Shown here piece after piece: positions 17,934 to 27,106 of a stretch of DNA of 64,000 nucleotides (the first letter of the stretch is position 1; every line of letters begins with the position of its first letter). Under the pieces are notes generated by a model. The model ran no database searches and was not told the DNA's origin. It saw only the letters and a program-made list of their open reading frames with translations. Origin of the DNA: Acidovorax sp. A1169 (lineage in GTDB: Bacteria > Pseudomonadota > Gammaproteobacteria > Burkholderiales > Burkholderiaceae_C); assembly GCF_030704685.1 (NCBI RefSeq), contig NZ_JAUZDX010000001.1:124001-188000 (forward strand), in the 5' to 3' direction. A program made the translations under genes and the position numbers.

Positions 17934-19151
17934 ATGCAGGCTCCCCGACTCAAGGCGGGCGGCCGGGCCTTTGCGCACATCGCCCAGTTCCATCCGGAGC
18001 TGACGGCCCTGCGCCGCGACCTGCACGCGCACCCCGAGCTGGGCTTCGAAGAGGTCTACACCAGTGCCCGGGTCAAGGAGGCGCTCAAGGTCTGCGGCGT
18101 GGACGAGATCCACGACGGCATCGGCCGCACCGGGCTGGTGGCGGTGATCCGCGGGCGCAGCACAGCCAGCGGCTCCATGGTAGGCCTGCGTGCCGACATG
18201 GACGCGCTGCCGCTCACCGAGCACAACGACTTTTCCTGGAAGTCCTGCAAGCAGGGCCTGATGCACGGCTGTGGCCACGACGGCCACACGGCCATGCTGG
18301 TGGGCGCCGCCCGCTACCTGGCCGAAACCCGCAATTTCGACGGCAAGGCCGTGCTGGTTTTCCAGCCTGGCGAGGAAGGCTTTGCCGGCGCCCGCGTGAT
18401 GATGGAAGACGGCCTGTTCGAGCGCTTTCCCGTGCAGTCGATCTTCGCCATGCACAACTGGCCGGCCATGGCGCCCGGCACGGTGGGCCTGAACTCCGGC
18501 GCCATGATGGCGGCGGCCGACCGCATCACCATCGAGATCACCGGCCGCGGCGGCCATGGCGCGCACGCCTACCAGACGGTGGACGTGATGCTGGTGGCCG
18601 CGCACATCATCACCGCCGCGCAGACCATCGTCTCGCGCAACGTGCGCCCGCTCGATGGCGCGGTGGTCAGCCTGTGCGCCATGCAGGCCGGTGACCTCGG
18701 GGCCTTCAGCGTGCTGCCGGGCTCGGCCACGCTGGTGGGCACCGTGCGCACCTTCAATCCGCTGGTGCAGGAGATGGTCGAAAAGCGCCTCAAGGAGCTG
18801 TGCAGCGCGATTGCGCTGGGCTTCGGCGCCACGGCCACCGTGCACTACGAACGCATCTACCCGGCCACCATCAATTCCGAGGACGAGGCGCTCTTCGCCG
18901 GCAACGTCGCCGAGTCGCTGCTGGGCGCCGACCATGTGGTGCGCGACCTGGAGCCCAGCATGGGCGCCGAGGACTTCTCCTTCATGCTGCAGGACAAACC
19001 CGGGGCCTACCTGCGAATAGGGCAGGGCACGGGCGCCAGCGGCAGCGCGCTGCACAACAGCCGCTACGACTTCAACGACGACATCCTGCCGCTGGGCTCG
19101 GCACTGCACGCCAGCCTGATCGAGCAGGCCATGCCCCTGCCCACGCTCTGA
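17934..19151 (+). CDS. M20 family metallo-amidohydrolase (hippurate hydrolase-like)
   Basis: A 405-residue cytoplasmic zinc hydrolase of the M20D group. Metal and catalytic motifs are clear: LHAHPELGFEE, GLRADMDALPL, MHGCGHDGHTAML, FQPGEEGFAGA and the C-terminal PSMGAEDFSFML with its histidine/glutamate ligands. Relatives remove acyl or amide groups from N-acyl amino acids such as hippurate. Its place between the permease and the second binding protein suggests it acts on the imported compound. The ATG at 17934 is 1 bp after the permease stop. Confidence 0.92.
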   Translation: MQAPRLKAGGRAFAHIAQFHPELTALRRDLHAHPELGFEEVYTSARVKEALKVCGVDEIHDGIGRTGLVAVIRGRSTASGSMVGLRADMDALPLTEHNDFSWKSCKQGLMHGCGHDGHTAMLVGAARYLAETRNFDGKAVLVFQPGEEGFAGARVMMEDGLFERFPVQSIFAMHNWPAMAPGTVGLNSGAMMAAADRITIEITGRGGHGAHAYQTVDVMLVAAHIITAAQTIVSRNVRPLDGAVVSLCAMQAGDLGAFSVLPGSATLVGTVRTFNPLVQEMVEKRLKELCSAIALGFGATATVHYERIYPATINSEDEALFAGNVAESLLGADHVVRDLEPSMGAEDFSFMLQDKPGAYLRIGQGTGASGSALHNSRYDFNDDILPLGSALHASLIEQAMPLPTL

Positions 19152-19221
19152 CGGAGCACCAGGTACCGGCGCCTTTTTTCCTCTTGTACCGCCACCCCCT
19201 TTCACCCACCAGGAGCATTGC

Positions 19222-20799
19222 ATGACATTCCAGAAAAAAATCGCCATGACGGCCTTGTTCGCCGCGCTGGCTGCATCCAGCGTGGTGTCCCATGCGCAGA
19301 CCATCCGCGTGGCCAACCAGGGCGACTCGCTGTCCATGGACCCGCATTCGCTCAACGAATCGCTGCAGCTGAGCGTCACCGGCAACGTCTATGAGCCGCT
19401 GGTCGGCCGCAACAAGGACCTGAGCCTGGCCCCGGCCCTGGCCACCAGCTGGAAGCAAACCTCCCCCACCGTGTGGCGCTTCGAGCTGCGCAAGGGCGTG
19501 CAATTCCACGACGGCACCCCCTTCACGGCCGACGACGTGCTGTTCAGCTTCGCCCGCACCCAGGTCGAAGGCTCGGACATGAAGAGCTACACCAACGACT
19601 TCAAGGAAGTGCGCAAGATCGACGACCACACCGTCGAGATCGAAACCAAGAGCCCCTTCCCCATCCTGCCCGACGTCGTCTCGCTGGTGTACATGATGAG
19701 CAAGAAGTGGTGCGAGACCAACCAGGCCACCGTCCCCGTGGACCGCCGCAAGGGTGTCGAGAACGCCGCATCGTTCAAGGCCAACGGCACGGGTCCCTTC
19801 CGCCTGCGCGAGCGCCAGCCCAACGTGCGTTCGGTGTTCACGCGCAACGGTAGCTACTGGGGCAAGATCGAAGGCAACGCCACCGAAGTGGTGTTCACCC
19901 CCATCGGCAACGACGCCACGCGCGTGGCGGCATTGCTGTCGGGCGAAGTGGACGTGATGGAGCCGGTGCCCGTGCAGGACATCGAACGCGTCAACACCAG
20001 CGCCAACACCCGTGCCATCACCGGCCCCGAGCTGCGCACCATCTTCCTGGGCATGGACCAGAAGCGCGACGAGCTGCTGTATTCCAACGTCAAGGGCAAG
20101 AACCCCTTCAAGGACAAGCGCGTGCGCCAGGCCTTCTACCAGGCCATCGACATCGAAGGCATCAAGAAGACCGTGATGCGTGGTGCGTCCAACCCATCCG
20201 CACTGCTGGTGGGCCCTGGCATCAACGGTTTCGAGTCCGAATCCAAGCGCCTGCCGTATGACGTGGAAGCCGCCAAGAAGCTCATGGCCGAGGCCGGCTA
20301 TCCCAACGGCTTCGAAGTGTCGATGAACTGCCCCAACGACCGCTACGTGAACGACGGCCGCATCTGCCAGACCGTGGCCGCCAACCTCTCGCGTATCAAC
20401 GTCAAGATCAACCTGCAGGCCGAGACCAAGGGCACCTACTTCCCCAAGATCCTGCGCCGCGACACCAGCTTTTACATGCTGGGCTGGACGCCTGCCACCT
20501 ACGACTCGCACAACGCCCTCAATGCGCTGGTGGCCTGCGTGGACGACAAGGGCACGGGCCAGTTCAACCTGGGCTCGTACTGCAACCCCAAGGTGGACGA
20601 GCTGACCAAGAAGATCCAGTCCGAGACCGACAAGACCAAGCGCAACGCCATGATCAAGGAAGCCTTCGACATCCATGCCGCCGACGTGGGCACGCTGCCC
20701 CTGCACCAGCAGGCGCTGGCCTGGGGCGTGAGCAAGAAGGTCACGCTGGTCCAGCTGGCCGACAACTTCATGCCCTTCAAGTGGATGAGCATCAAGTAA
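19222..20799 (+). CDS. Peptide-type ABC transporter substrate-binding protein (family 5), copy 2
   Basis: A 525-residue periplasmic binding protein. A signal peptide ends near residue 24 (VVSHA), then TIRVANQGDSLSMDPHSLN, LRKGVQFHDGTPFTADDVLFS and NGTGPFRLRERQPN. It is a distant paralogue of the protein at 15238, so the cluster offers two ligand specificities to one transporter. A strong CAGGAG site precedes the ATG. Confidence 0.93.
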   Translation: MTFQKKIAMTALFAALAASSVVSHAQTIRVANQGDSLSMDPHSLNESLQLSVTGNVYEPLVGRNKDLSLAPALATSWKQTSPTVWRFELRKGVQFHDGTPFTADDVLFSFARTQVEGSDMKSYTNDFKEVRKIDDHTVEIETKSPFPILPDVVSLVYMMSKKWCETNQATVPVDRRKGVENAASFKANGTGPFRLRERQPNVRSVFTRNGSYWGKIEGNATEVVFTPIGNDATRVAALLSGEVDVMEPVPVQDIERVNTSANTRAITGPELRTIFLGMDQKRDELLYSNVKGKNPFKDKRVRQAFYQAIDIEGIKKTVMRGASNPSALLVGPGINGFESESKRLPYDVEAAKKLMAEAGYPNGFEVSMNCPNDRYVNDGRICQTVAANLSRINVKINLQAETKGTYFPKILRRDTSFYMLGWTPATYDSHNALNALVACVDDKGTGQFNLGSYCNPKVDELTKKIQSETDKTKRNAMIKEAFDIHAADVGTLPLHQQALAWGVSKKVTLVQLADNFMPFKWMSIK

Positions 20800-20849
20800 G
20801 CCCACTGCCGTTGACCGAGTTAGTGAGTTAGTTAGAGACGGACATTTCA

Positions 20850-20895
20850 GCAGACAGCCACCACGACCGCTACCCGCGCCGTGCGTGCTGTCTGC
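20850..20895 (+). other. Large stem-loop between binding protein 2 and permease
   Basis: GCAGACAGC (20850-20858) and GCTGTCTGC (20887-20895) form a perfect 9-bp inverted repeat around a 28-base loop, ending 16 bp before the permease ATG. A GAGTTAGTGAGTTAGTTAGA tract lies just upstream. It could set relative mRNA levels of binding protein and permease. Confidence 0.45.
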
Positions 20896-20911
20896 CCACT
20901 GGTTTCCCACA

Positions 20912-21823
20912 ATGAAAACAACCCTTGCCCGCTGGTTTGACAGCGACGTTGGCTACAGCTTCCGCACATCGCCCATGGCCATCGTTGCGGCGGTGATCGC
21001 CCTGATATGCCTGTTCTGCTCCCTGTTTGCAGGATGGGTCGCCCCCCACAACCCCTTTGACCTGGCGACGCTGGAGCTCGGCGACGCCCGGTTGCCCCCT
21101 GCCTGGATCGCGGAGGGCTCCATGAAATACCCACTGGGCACCGACGACCAGGGGCGCGACATCCTCTCGGCACTGATCTACGGCGCACGCATCTCCCTGG
21201 TGGTGGGCTTTGCCTCGGTGCTGCTGTCCGTGGTGGTTGGCGTGGCCTTCGGCCTGCTGGCCGGCTTTCGCGGTGGCTGGATCGACGCGGTGCTCATGCG
21301 CCTGTGCGACGTGATGCTGTCCTTCCCCGCCATCCTGGTGGCGCTGCTGATCGCCGGCGTCGGCCGGGCACTGTTCCCCAACGCGCACGAGTCGCTGGCC
21401 TTCGGGGTGCTGATCATCTCGATCTCGCTGACCGGCTGGGTGCAGTACGCGCGCACCGTGCGTGGCTCCACCCTGGTCGAGCGCAACAAGGAATACGTGC
21501 AGGCCGCCCGCGTCACGGGCGTGTCCTCGCTGCGCATCATGCGCAAGCACGTGCTGCCCAACGTGATGGGCCCGGTGATGGTGCTGGCCACCATCCAGGT
21601 GGCCACCGCCATCATCACCGAGGCCACGCTGTCCTTCCTGGGCGTGGGTGCGCCGCCCACCTCGCCCTCGCTGGGCACGCTGATCCGCATCGGCAACGAT
21701 TACCTGTTCTCGGGCGAATGGTGGATCACGGTGTTCCCCGGCGCCATGCTGGTGCTCATCGCCTTGTCCGTGAACCTGCTGGGCGACTGGCTGCGCGACG
21801 CACTCAACCCGCGTCTGCGTTGA
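20912..21823 (+). CDS. Peptide-type ABC transporter permease (DppC/OppC family)
   Basis: A 303-residue inner-membrane permease. It starts MKTTLARWFDSDVGYSFRTSP with a cytoplasmic tail before the first helix, then the DppC hallmarks HPLGTDDQGRD-type sequence (seen as YPLGTDDQGRDILSALIYG) and the coupling loop ARVTGVSSLRIMRKHVLPNV. I chose the ATG at 20912 over an in-frame GTG at 20885, which lies in the stem-loop. It pairs with the DppB-like protein. Confidence 0.94.
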   Translation: MKTTLARWFDSDVGYSFRTSPMAIVAAVIALICLFCSLFAGWVAPHNPFDLATLELGDARLPPAWIAEGSMKYPLGTDDQGRDILSALIYGARISLVVGFASVLLSVVVGVAFGLLAGFRGGWIDAVLMRLCDVMLSFPAILVALLIAGVGRALFPNAHESLAFGVLIISISLTGWVQYARTVRGSTLVERNKEYVQAARVTGVSSLRIMRKHVLPNVMGPVMVLATIQVATAIITEATLSFLGVGAPPTSPSLGTLIRIGNDYLFSGEWWITVFPGAMLVLIALSVNLLGDWLRDALNPRLR

Positions 21824-21849
21824 ACAAGAACAAGAAAAGCGATATTCCC

Positions 21850-22830
21850 ATGAGTCTTCTAGAAGTCAAAAACCTCGTAGTCGAATTCCCGAGCCGCCGC
21901 GGTACCCTGCGCGCCCTGGACGACATCTCCTTTTCCATCGCGCCCGGCGAGATCCTGGGCGTGGTGGGAGAGTCCGGCGCGGGCAAGTCGCTCACTGGCG
22001 CGGCCATCATCGGCCTGCTCGAACCGCCGGGCCGCGTGGCCTCGGGCCAGATCCTGCTGGAGGGCCAGCGCATCGACAACCTCAGCAACGACCAGATGCG
22101 GCACATCCGGGGGCGGCGCATCGGCGCCATCTTCCAGGACCCGCTGACCTCGCTGAACCCGCTGTACACCGTGGGCCGCCAGCTCACCGAGACCATCCTG
22201 GCCCACCTGCCCGTGAATGCCGCCGAAGCGCGCCAGCGCGCCATCTCGCTGCTGCAGGACACCGGCATCCCGGCGGCCGCCGAGCGCATCGACCACTACC
22301 CGCACCAGTTCTCTGGCGGCATGCGCCAGCGCGTGGTGATCGCCCTGGCCCTGGCGGCCGAGCCCAAGCTCATCGTCGCCGACGAGCCGACCACGGCCCT
22401 GGACGTCTCCATCCAGGCGCAGATCATCACGCTCCTGAAAAACATCTGCAAATCGCGCGGTGCCGCCGTCATGCTGATCACGCACGACATGGGCGTGATC
22501 GCCGAGACCTGCGACCGCGTGGCCGTGCTGTACGCCGGCCGCGTGGCCGAGATCGGCCCCGTGCACGATGTCATCAACAAGCCCTCCCACCCCTATACCA
22601 GCGGCCTGATGGCCTCCATCCCCGATATGTCGGTGGACCGTGAACGCCTGAACCAGATCGACGGAGCCATGCCCCGCCTCAACGCCATCCCCAAGGGCTG
22701 CGCCTACAACCCGCGCTGCCCCAAGACCTTCGACCGCTGCATGGTCGACCGCCCCGACCTGATGCCTGCCGGCTCCACCCGCGCCGCCTGCTGGCTGCAC
22801 GCCCCTGCCACGGCGGAGGTGTCCGCATGA
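21850..22830 (+). CDS. Peptide-type ABC transporter ATPase (DppD/OppD family)
   Basis: A 326-residue cytoplasmic ATPase. Walker A is GESGAGKS, the Q-loop reads IFQDPLTSLNPLYTVG, the signature is FSGGMRQRV and Walker B is LIVADEPTTALD. The C-terminal oligopeptide domain includes CAYNPRCPKTFDRC with the cysteine pattern of a [4Fe-4S]-type site in this family. Its stop overlaps the start of the next ATPase gene (ATGA). Confidence 0.95.
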   Translation: MSLLEVKNLVVEFPSRRGTLRALDDISFSIAPGEILGVVGESGAGKSLTGAAIIGLLEPPGRVASGQILLEGQRIDNLSNDQMRHIRGRRIGAIFQDPLTSLNPLYTVGRQLTETILAHLPVNAAEARQRAISLLQDTGIPAAAERIDHYPHQFSGGMRQRVVIALALAAEPKLIVADEPTTALDVSIQAQIITLLKNICKSRGAAVMLITHDMGVIAETCDRVAVLYAGRVAEIGPVHDVINKPSHPYTSGLMASIPDMSVDRERLNQIDGAMPRLNAIPKGCAYNPRCPKTFDRCMVDRPDLMPAGSTRAACWLHAPATAEVSA

Positions 22831-23855
22831 GCGCCGTGCCTTCCTCCACCGCAAGCCCCGGCAAGCCGCTCGTGCAGGCGCACGATCTGGCCAAGACCTT
22901 CGACGTTTCTGCCCCCTGGCTCAACCGCATGATCGAGCGCAAGCCGCGCACCCTGCTGCATGCGGTGGACGGCGTGAGCTTCGAGATCGAAAAGGGCAAA
23001 ACCCTGGCCCTGGTGGGCGAGTCGGGCTGCGGCAAGAGCACCGTGGCGCGCCTGCTGGTGGGCCTGTACGAGCCCACGCGCGGCGGCCTCACCTTCGACA
23101 ACCAGGACGCCCACGCCGCGTTCAAGGGCAACGATGCGCGCGCCATGCGTCGGCGCATCCAGATGATCTTCCAGGACCCGTACGCCAGCCTGAACCCGCG
23201 CTGGCTGGTCGAGGACATCATTGGCGAGCCGCTGCGCGAGCATGGCCTGATCACCGACAAGGCCGAACTCAAGCAGCGCGTGGGCGAGTTGCTGAAGTCG
23301 GTGGGCCTGTCGCCGCTGGACATGGTCAAGTACCCGCACCAGTTCTCGGGCGGGCAGCGCCAGCGCATCTCGATCGCGCGCGCCCTGGCCACCGAGCCCG
23401 AATTCCTGGTGTGCGACGAGCCCACCTCGGCGCTCGACGTGTCGGTGCAGGCGCAGGTGCTCAACATCATGAAGGACCTGCAGCGCGAGCGCCACCTGAC
23501 CTACCTGTTCATCTCGCACAACCTGGCCGTGGTGCGCCACGTGAGCGACCAGGTCGGCGTGATGTACCTGGGCCGCCTGGTGGAGCTGGCCGACAAGCAC
23601 ACCTTGTTCGACCACCCGCGCCATCCGTATACGCGCATGCTGCTCGACGCCATCCCCAAGATGCACGACACGGGCAAGGCGCGCACCCCCGTGCAGGGCG
23701 AGGTGCCCAATCCGCTCAATCCGCCACCCGGTTGCGCCTTCAACCCGCGCTGCCCGCATGTGAACGACCGCTGCCGCACCGAGCGTCCCCAGTTGCTCAA
23801 CATCGGCGGTATCCGCATTGCCTGCCATGCGGTGGAAGAGGGGCGCATCCAGTAA
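22827..23855 (+). CDS. Peptide-type ABC transporter ATPase (DppF/OppF family)
   Basis: A 342-residue ATPase that pairs with the preceding one as a heterodimer. Walker A is GESGCGKS, the Q-loop MIFQDPYASLNPRW, the signature FSGGQRQRIS and Walker B FLVCDEPTSALD. The C-terminal segment GCAFNPRCPHVNDRC carries the same cysteine pattern as its partner. It is the last gene of the transporter operon. Confidence 0.95.
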   Translation: MSAVPSSTASPGKPLVQAHDLAKTFDVSAPWLNRMIERKPRTLLHAVDGVSFEIEKGKTLALVGESGCGKSTVARLLVGLYEPTRGGLTFDNQDAHAAFKGNDARAMRRRIQMIFQDPYASLNPRWLVEDIIGEPLREHGLITDKAELKQRVGELLKSVGLSPLDMVKYPHQFSGGQRQRISIARALATEPEFLVCDEPTSALDVSVQAQVLNIMKDLQRERHLTYLFISHNLAVVRHVSDQVGVMYLGRLVELADKHTLFDHPRHPYTRMLLDAIPKMHDTGKARTPVQGEVPNPLNPPPGCAFNPRCPHVNDRCRTERPQLLNIGGIRIACHAVEEGRIQ

Positions 23856-23884
23856 GCACGCCTGGGCCTCTGGATGACCACTGC

Positions 23885-23906
23885 AAGGGCTCCTTCGGGA
23901 GCCCTT
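23885..23906. terminator. Hairpin between the transporter operon and the TetR gene
   Basis: AAGGGCTCC-TTCG-GGAGCCCTT is a perfect 9-bp stem with a TTCG loop between two convergent genes. The T tail is short, so termination may be partial. Confidence 0.65.
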
Positions 23907-23941
23907 TGCCATGGGGCTGCTCCATTCAACGGCGCCGCGTT

Positions 23942-24538
23942 TCAGCGGTGTTGGGGTTGTGCGGTCAGGTGTTCGCGCAGTGTCGCCAGGATCTCGTCGG
24001 ACAGCGCAGGCCGTCCCGCCGCCGTGGCACGCGCCAGCACCAGCCCGCCCACCATGGTGGCCAGCATCTGCATCGCGCGCACGCGGCCCTCGGCGCTGGG
24101 CTCGTCGCCCTGGTCCAGGCCTTCGATCACGCGCGCAAAGCGCTCGATGTTGCGCTCGATGCCCTGGGCGAACACCTCCGACAGATCGCTGCCCGCGCGC
24201 GCTGCATCCACCGCCAGTGCCGCTGCGGGGCAGCCTTCACCCGGGTGGTCGCGGTGCTGGGGGGAAAGGTAGCTCGTCACCCGCGCCGCAAGGCCTGCGG
24301 TGCCTGCATCCATGCCGTCAAGCGGCGCAATCGACCAGTCGAAGGCGCGCGCGCAGGCTTCGCGCACCAGCGCATCCTTGTTTTCAAAGTGCCGGTACAG
24401 GCCGCCGTGGGTCAGGCCCGCATCGCGCGTGATATCGGCCACGCCTACGCCCGACAGGCCGCGCTCGCGGTACAGGCGCGCCGCCGCATCCAGGATGCCC
24501 TGGCGGTTTTCTGCGGCCTGCGCCTTCGAGACTTTCAT
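23942..24538 (-). CDS. TetR/AcrR family transcriptional regulator
   Basis: A 198-residue repressor-type regulator. The helix-turn-helix is at about residues 28-50 (GVGVADITRDAGLTHGGLYRHFENKDALV). The ligand domain contains GCPAAALAVDAAR, as in the group regulating fatty-acid or aldehyde genes. It is divergent from the KAS II gene at 24650, with a perfect inverted repeat between them, so it probably controls both. The ATG at 24538 is preceded by AAGAGG. Confidence 0.9.
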   Translation of the reverse strand: MKVSKAQAAENRQGILDAAARLYRERGLSGVGVADITRDAGLTHGGLYRHFENKDALVREACARAFDWSIAPLDGMDAGTAGLAARVTSYLSPQHRDHPGEGCPAAALAVDAARAGSDLSEVFAQGIERNIERFARVIEGLDQGDEPSAEGRVRAMQMLATMVGGLVLARATAAGRPALSDEILATLREHLTAQPQHR

Positions 24539-24588
24539 GGTGGAAACCTCTTTTTGATGATGGTCGTACGCAAAATGCACCAACACAC

Positions 24589-24612
24589 TTATGATGACGC
24601 CCGCAATCATAA
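24589..24612. promoter_or_regulatory. Candidate TetR operator
   Basis: TTATGAT (24589-24595) and ATCATAA (24606-24612) form a perfect 7-bp inverted repeat with a 10-bp spacer in the 111-bp gap between the divergent TetR and KAS II genes. Its size and place fit a TetR dimer site. Confidence 0.6.
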
Positions 24613-24649
24613 ATGCGTGGCCTGCGCCGCGCACTGAAAGGGTAAAGCG

Positions 24650-25975
24650 ATGGTGAATGAACACAAGGGAACACAGGAACCGGGCCAGGGCCTGCGCCTG
24701 CCGCGCGTGGTGATCACGGGCATGGGCCTGGTTTCGCCCCTCGGGGTCGGGGTGGAACTGGCCTGGCGCCGCCTGCTGGCGGGCGCCTCGGGCCTGCGCC
24801 GCCTGCCCGATGCGGTGGTGGAGGGGCTGGCGGCCAAGGTCGGTGGCGCTGTGCCCACGAAGGAGCAGGACCCCGAAGGCGGCTGGGACCCCGACACCGT
24901 GGCTAGCTCCAAGGACCAGCGCAAGATGGACCGCTTCATCCCCTTCGCCCTGGGCGCCGCACAGCAGGCTCTGGCGCAGGCCGGCTGGGCGCCGACAGGA
25001 GAGAGGGAGCAGCAGCGCACGGCCACCGTGATTGCCTCGGGCATCGGGGGCTTCGGTGCCATTGCCGAGGCCGTGCGCACCACCGACACGCGCGGTCCGC
25101 AGCGCCTGTCGCCGTTCACCATACCGTCCTTCCTGGTCAACCTGGCGGCCGGCCAGGTCTCCATACGCCATGGGCTCAAAGGGCCCATCGGTGCACCGGT
25201 GACGGCCTGCGCGGCCAGCGTGCAGGCCATTGGCGACGCCGCACGCATGATCCGCTGCGGCGAGGCCGATATCGCCGTCTGCGGCGGCACCGAGGCCACC
25301 ATCGACCGCGTGAGCCTGGGCGGTTTTGCGGCGGCCAAGGCGCTGTCCACCGGCTTCGCGGAGCATCCCGAGCAGGCCTCGCGCCCCTTCGATGCGGGCC
25401 GCGATGGCTTCGTGATGGGCGAGGGCGCGGGAATGCTGGTGATCGAATCGCTGGAGCACGCGCTGGCGCGTGGCGCCACGCCGCTGGCCGAGGTCGTGGG
25501 CTATGGCACCTCGGCCGACGCCCACCACATCACCTCCGGCCCGGAGGACGGCGATGGCGCGCGCCGTGCCATGGAGATCGCGCTGGCCCAGGCGGGCCTG
25601 GCGGCCAGCGAGGTGCAGCACCTCAACGCCCATGCCACCTCCACCTATGTGGGTGACCGGGGCGAGCTCGCTGCCATCCGGCGCGTGTTCGGCACCGGCA
25701 AATCGGTGGCCATCGCCTCCACCAAGGCGGCCACGGGCCACCTGCTCGGCGCGGCCGGTGCGGTGGCGGCCATCTTCACCACGCTGGCCCTGCGCGACCA
25801 GATCGTGCCCGGCACGCTGAACCTGGAGCAGCCCGATGAGCTGGCCCAGGGGCTGGACATGGTGGCGCTCAAGAGCCGCCCCATGGCGCTGGAGCATGCC
25901 ATGCTCAACGGTTTTGGCTTCGGCGGGGTGAACGCGACCCTGGTGCTCAAGCGCTGGGCACCGGTCGCTGCGTAA
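24650..25975 (+). CDS. Beta-ketoacyl-ACP synthase II (FabF-like), stand-alone
   Basis: A 441-residue condensing enzyme. The catalytic triad is present: Cys187 in VTACAASVQAIG, His328 in NAHATSTYVGD and His364 in STKAATGHLLGAAGA. The N-terminus is extended by about 18 residues before RVVITGMGLVSPLG. It is not beside acpP, fabG or fabD, so it is probably an accessory KAS II under the divergent TetR regulator, perhaps for membrane lipid adjustment. It makes one carbon-chain extension step on acyl-ACP. Confidence 0.92.
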   Translation: MVNEHKGTQEPGQGLRLPRVVITGMGLVSPLGVGVELAWRRLLAGASGLRRLPDAVVEGLAAKVGGAVPTKEQDPEGGWDPDTVASSKDQRKMDRFIPFALGAAQQALAQAGWAPTGEREQQRTATVIASGIGGFGAIAEAVRTTDTRGPQRLSPFTIPSFLVNLAAGQVSIRHGLKGPIGAPVTACAASVQAIGDAARMIRCGEADIAVCGGTEATIDRVSLGGFAAAKALSTGFAEHPEQASRPFDAGRDGFVMGEGAGMLVIESLEHALARGATPLAEVVGYGTSADAHHITSGPEDGDGARRAMEIALAQAGLAASEVQHLNAHATSTYVGDRGELAAIRRVFGTGKSVAIASTKAATGHLLGAAGAVAAIFTTLALRDQIVPGTLNLEQPDELAQGLDMVALKSRPMALEHAMLNGFGFGGVNATLVLKRWAPVAA

Positions 25976-25990
25976 AAGGCAAGGGGCTGC

Positions 25991-26836
25991 CTACGCGTAG
26001 CGTTTGGCGCGCAGGTTCTCTTTCATCTGCTGCAGGATGGGTTGCAGCGGCGCGCCGATGCGCAGGGCCACGCAGGTGGCCAGCACGTCGATGATCAGCA
26101 GGTGCATGAGCCGCGACACCATGGGGCTGTAGCGGTCGTAGCCCTCGGGGTGGTCGGCGGCCAGGTGGATCTGGCAGGTGCTGGCCAGTGGCGAGCCGCT
26201 GGCCGTGATGGCGATGGTGGTGGCGCCGTTCTTGCGCGCGATGTCGGCCGAATCCATCAGGTCGCGCGTGCGGCCCGAGTTGGAGATGATCACCAGGCAG
26301 TCACCCGGGCCGAGCAGGGTGGCGCTCATCACCTGCATGTGGCCATCGCTGGTGGCAATCGAGGTCACGCCCAGGCGAAAGAACTTGTGCTGCGCATCCT
26401 GGGCCACGATGCCCGAATTGCCCACGCCATAGAACTCGATGCGCCGCCCCGTCTTCCAGGTGGCGGCGATGGCTTCTGCGGCGCGCTCCAGCGCCACGGT
26501 GCTGGCGGCATTGCGGTACTGCAAAAAGGCAGCCACGGCGTTGTCCACCACCTTCACCAGCACGTCGCCGGTCTTGTCGTCGGCATCCACGCTGCGGTGG
26601 ATGAAGGGCACGCCCTCGCTCACGCTGCCCGCCAGCTTGAGCTTGAAGTCGGCCAGGCCGTCGTAGCCCATGCTGCGGCAAAACCGCACCACGGTGGGTT
26701 TGCTCACATGGGCGCGCTCGGCCAGCTCGCGCACGGGCAGGCGCGCAAAGCTGCGTGGGTCGGCCAGCACGAGCTTGCCCACGCGCTGCTCGGCCGGGGC
26801 CAGGGAGGTCAGGGAGGCGGTGATGCGGTCCAGCAT
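25991..26836 (-). CDS. hexR: RpiR/MurR family regulator, probable HexR
   Basis: A 281-residue regulator. The N-terminal RpiR helix-turn-helix reads ELAERAHVSKPTVVRFCRSMGYDGLADFK at about residues 38-66. The SIS sugar-phosphate domain follows (IEFYGVGNSGIVAQDAQHKFFRLG, LVIISNSGRTRDLM), ending PMVSRLMHLLIIDVLATCVALRIG. These segments resemble HexR, which senses KDPG and controls glucose genes. I chose the ATG at 26836; a GTG at 26857 is also possible. It faces away from the AfuABC-tal operon, and the Entner-Doudoroff genes lie downstream in this window. Confidence 0.85.
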   Translation of the reverse strand: MLDRITASLTSLAPAEQRVGKLVLADPRSFARLPVRELAERAHVSKPTVVRFCRSMGYDGLADFKLKLAGSVSEGVPFIHRSVDADDKTGDVLVKVVDNAVAAFLQYRNAASTVALERAAEAIAATWKTGRRIEFYGVGNSGIVAQDAQHKFFRLGVTSIATSDGHMQVMSATLLGPGDCLVIISNSGRTRDLMDSADIARKNGATTIAITASGSPLASTCQIHLAADHPEGYDRYSPMVSRLMHLLIIDVLATCVALRIGAPLQPILQQMKENLRAKRYA

Positions 26837-26954
26837 GTCAGCAGCCCCCGCGGCCACAGGCCGGACGGCACCCGGTGCCGGATGGTCCAGCAGGGCGCAC
26901 AGGTGCGGGAGTTGAAGCGTGTGTGTTCATGAATGCCTGTGTGACAACAATTGA

Positions 26955-27077
26955 TGGTAACTGGGTTCCTTCAATATTGGTAACTGCGGTTCACCCTCGG
27001 GATGTGAATCGCACTTCTCGTTATCCCCCTGGCCGTTGGCATGGGAGTTCACTACGATGTTTGTCATCATATTGACA
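26955..27077. promoter_or_regulatory. Repeats in the hexR-afuA divergent control region
   Basis: TGGTAACTG occurs twice (26955-26963 and 26978-26986), each followed by a GTTC-like half. They resemble the left half of the HexR-like sites found before pgi and edd. Nearer afuA, TGTCA-TCATAT-TGACA (27062-27077) is a perfect 5-bp inverted repeat 30 bp before the ATG. The whole gap (26837-27106) has lower GC than its flanks. Confidence 0.45.
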
Positions 27078-27106
27078 CATAACAGACGATCACAGAAAGA
27101 GCATCG

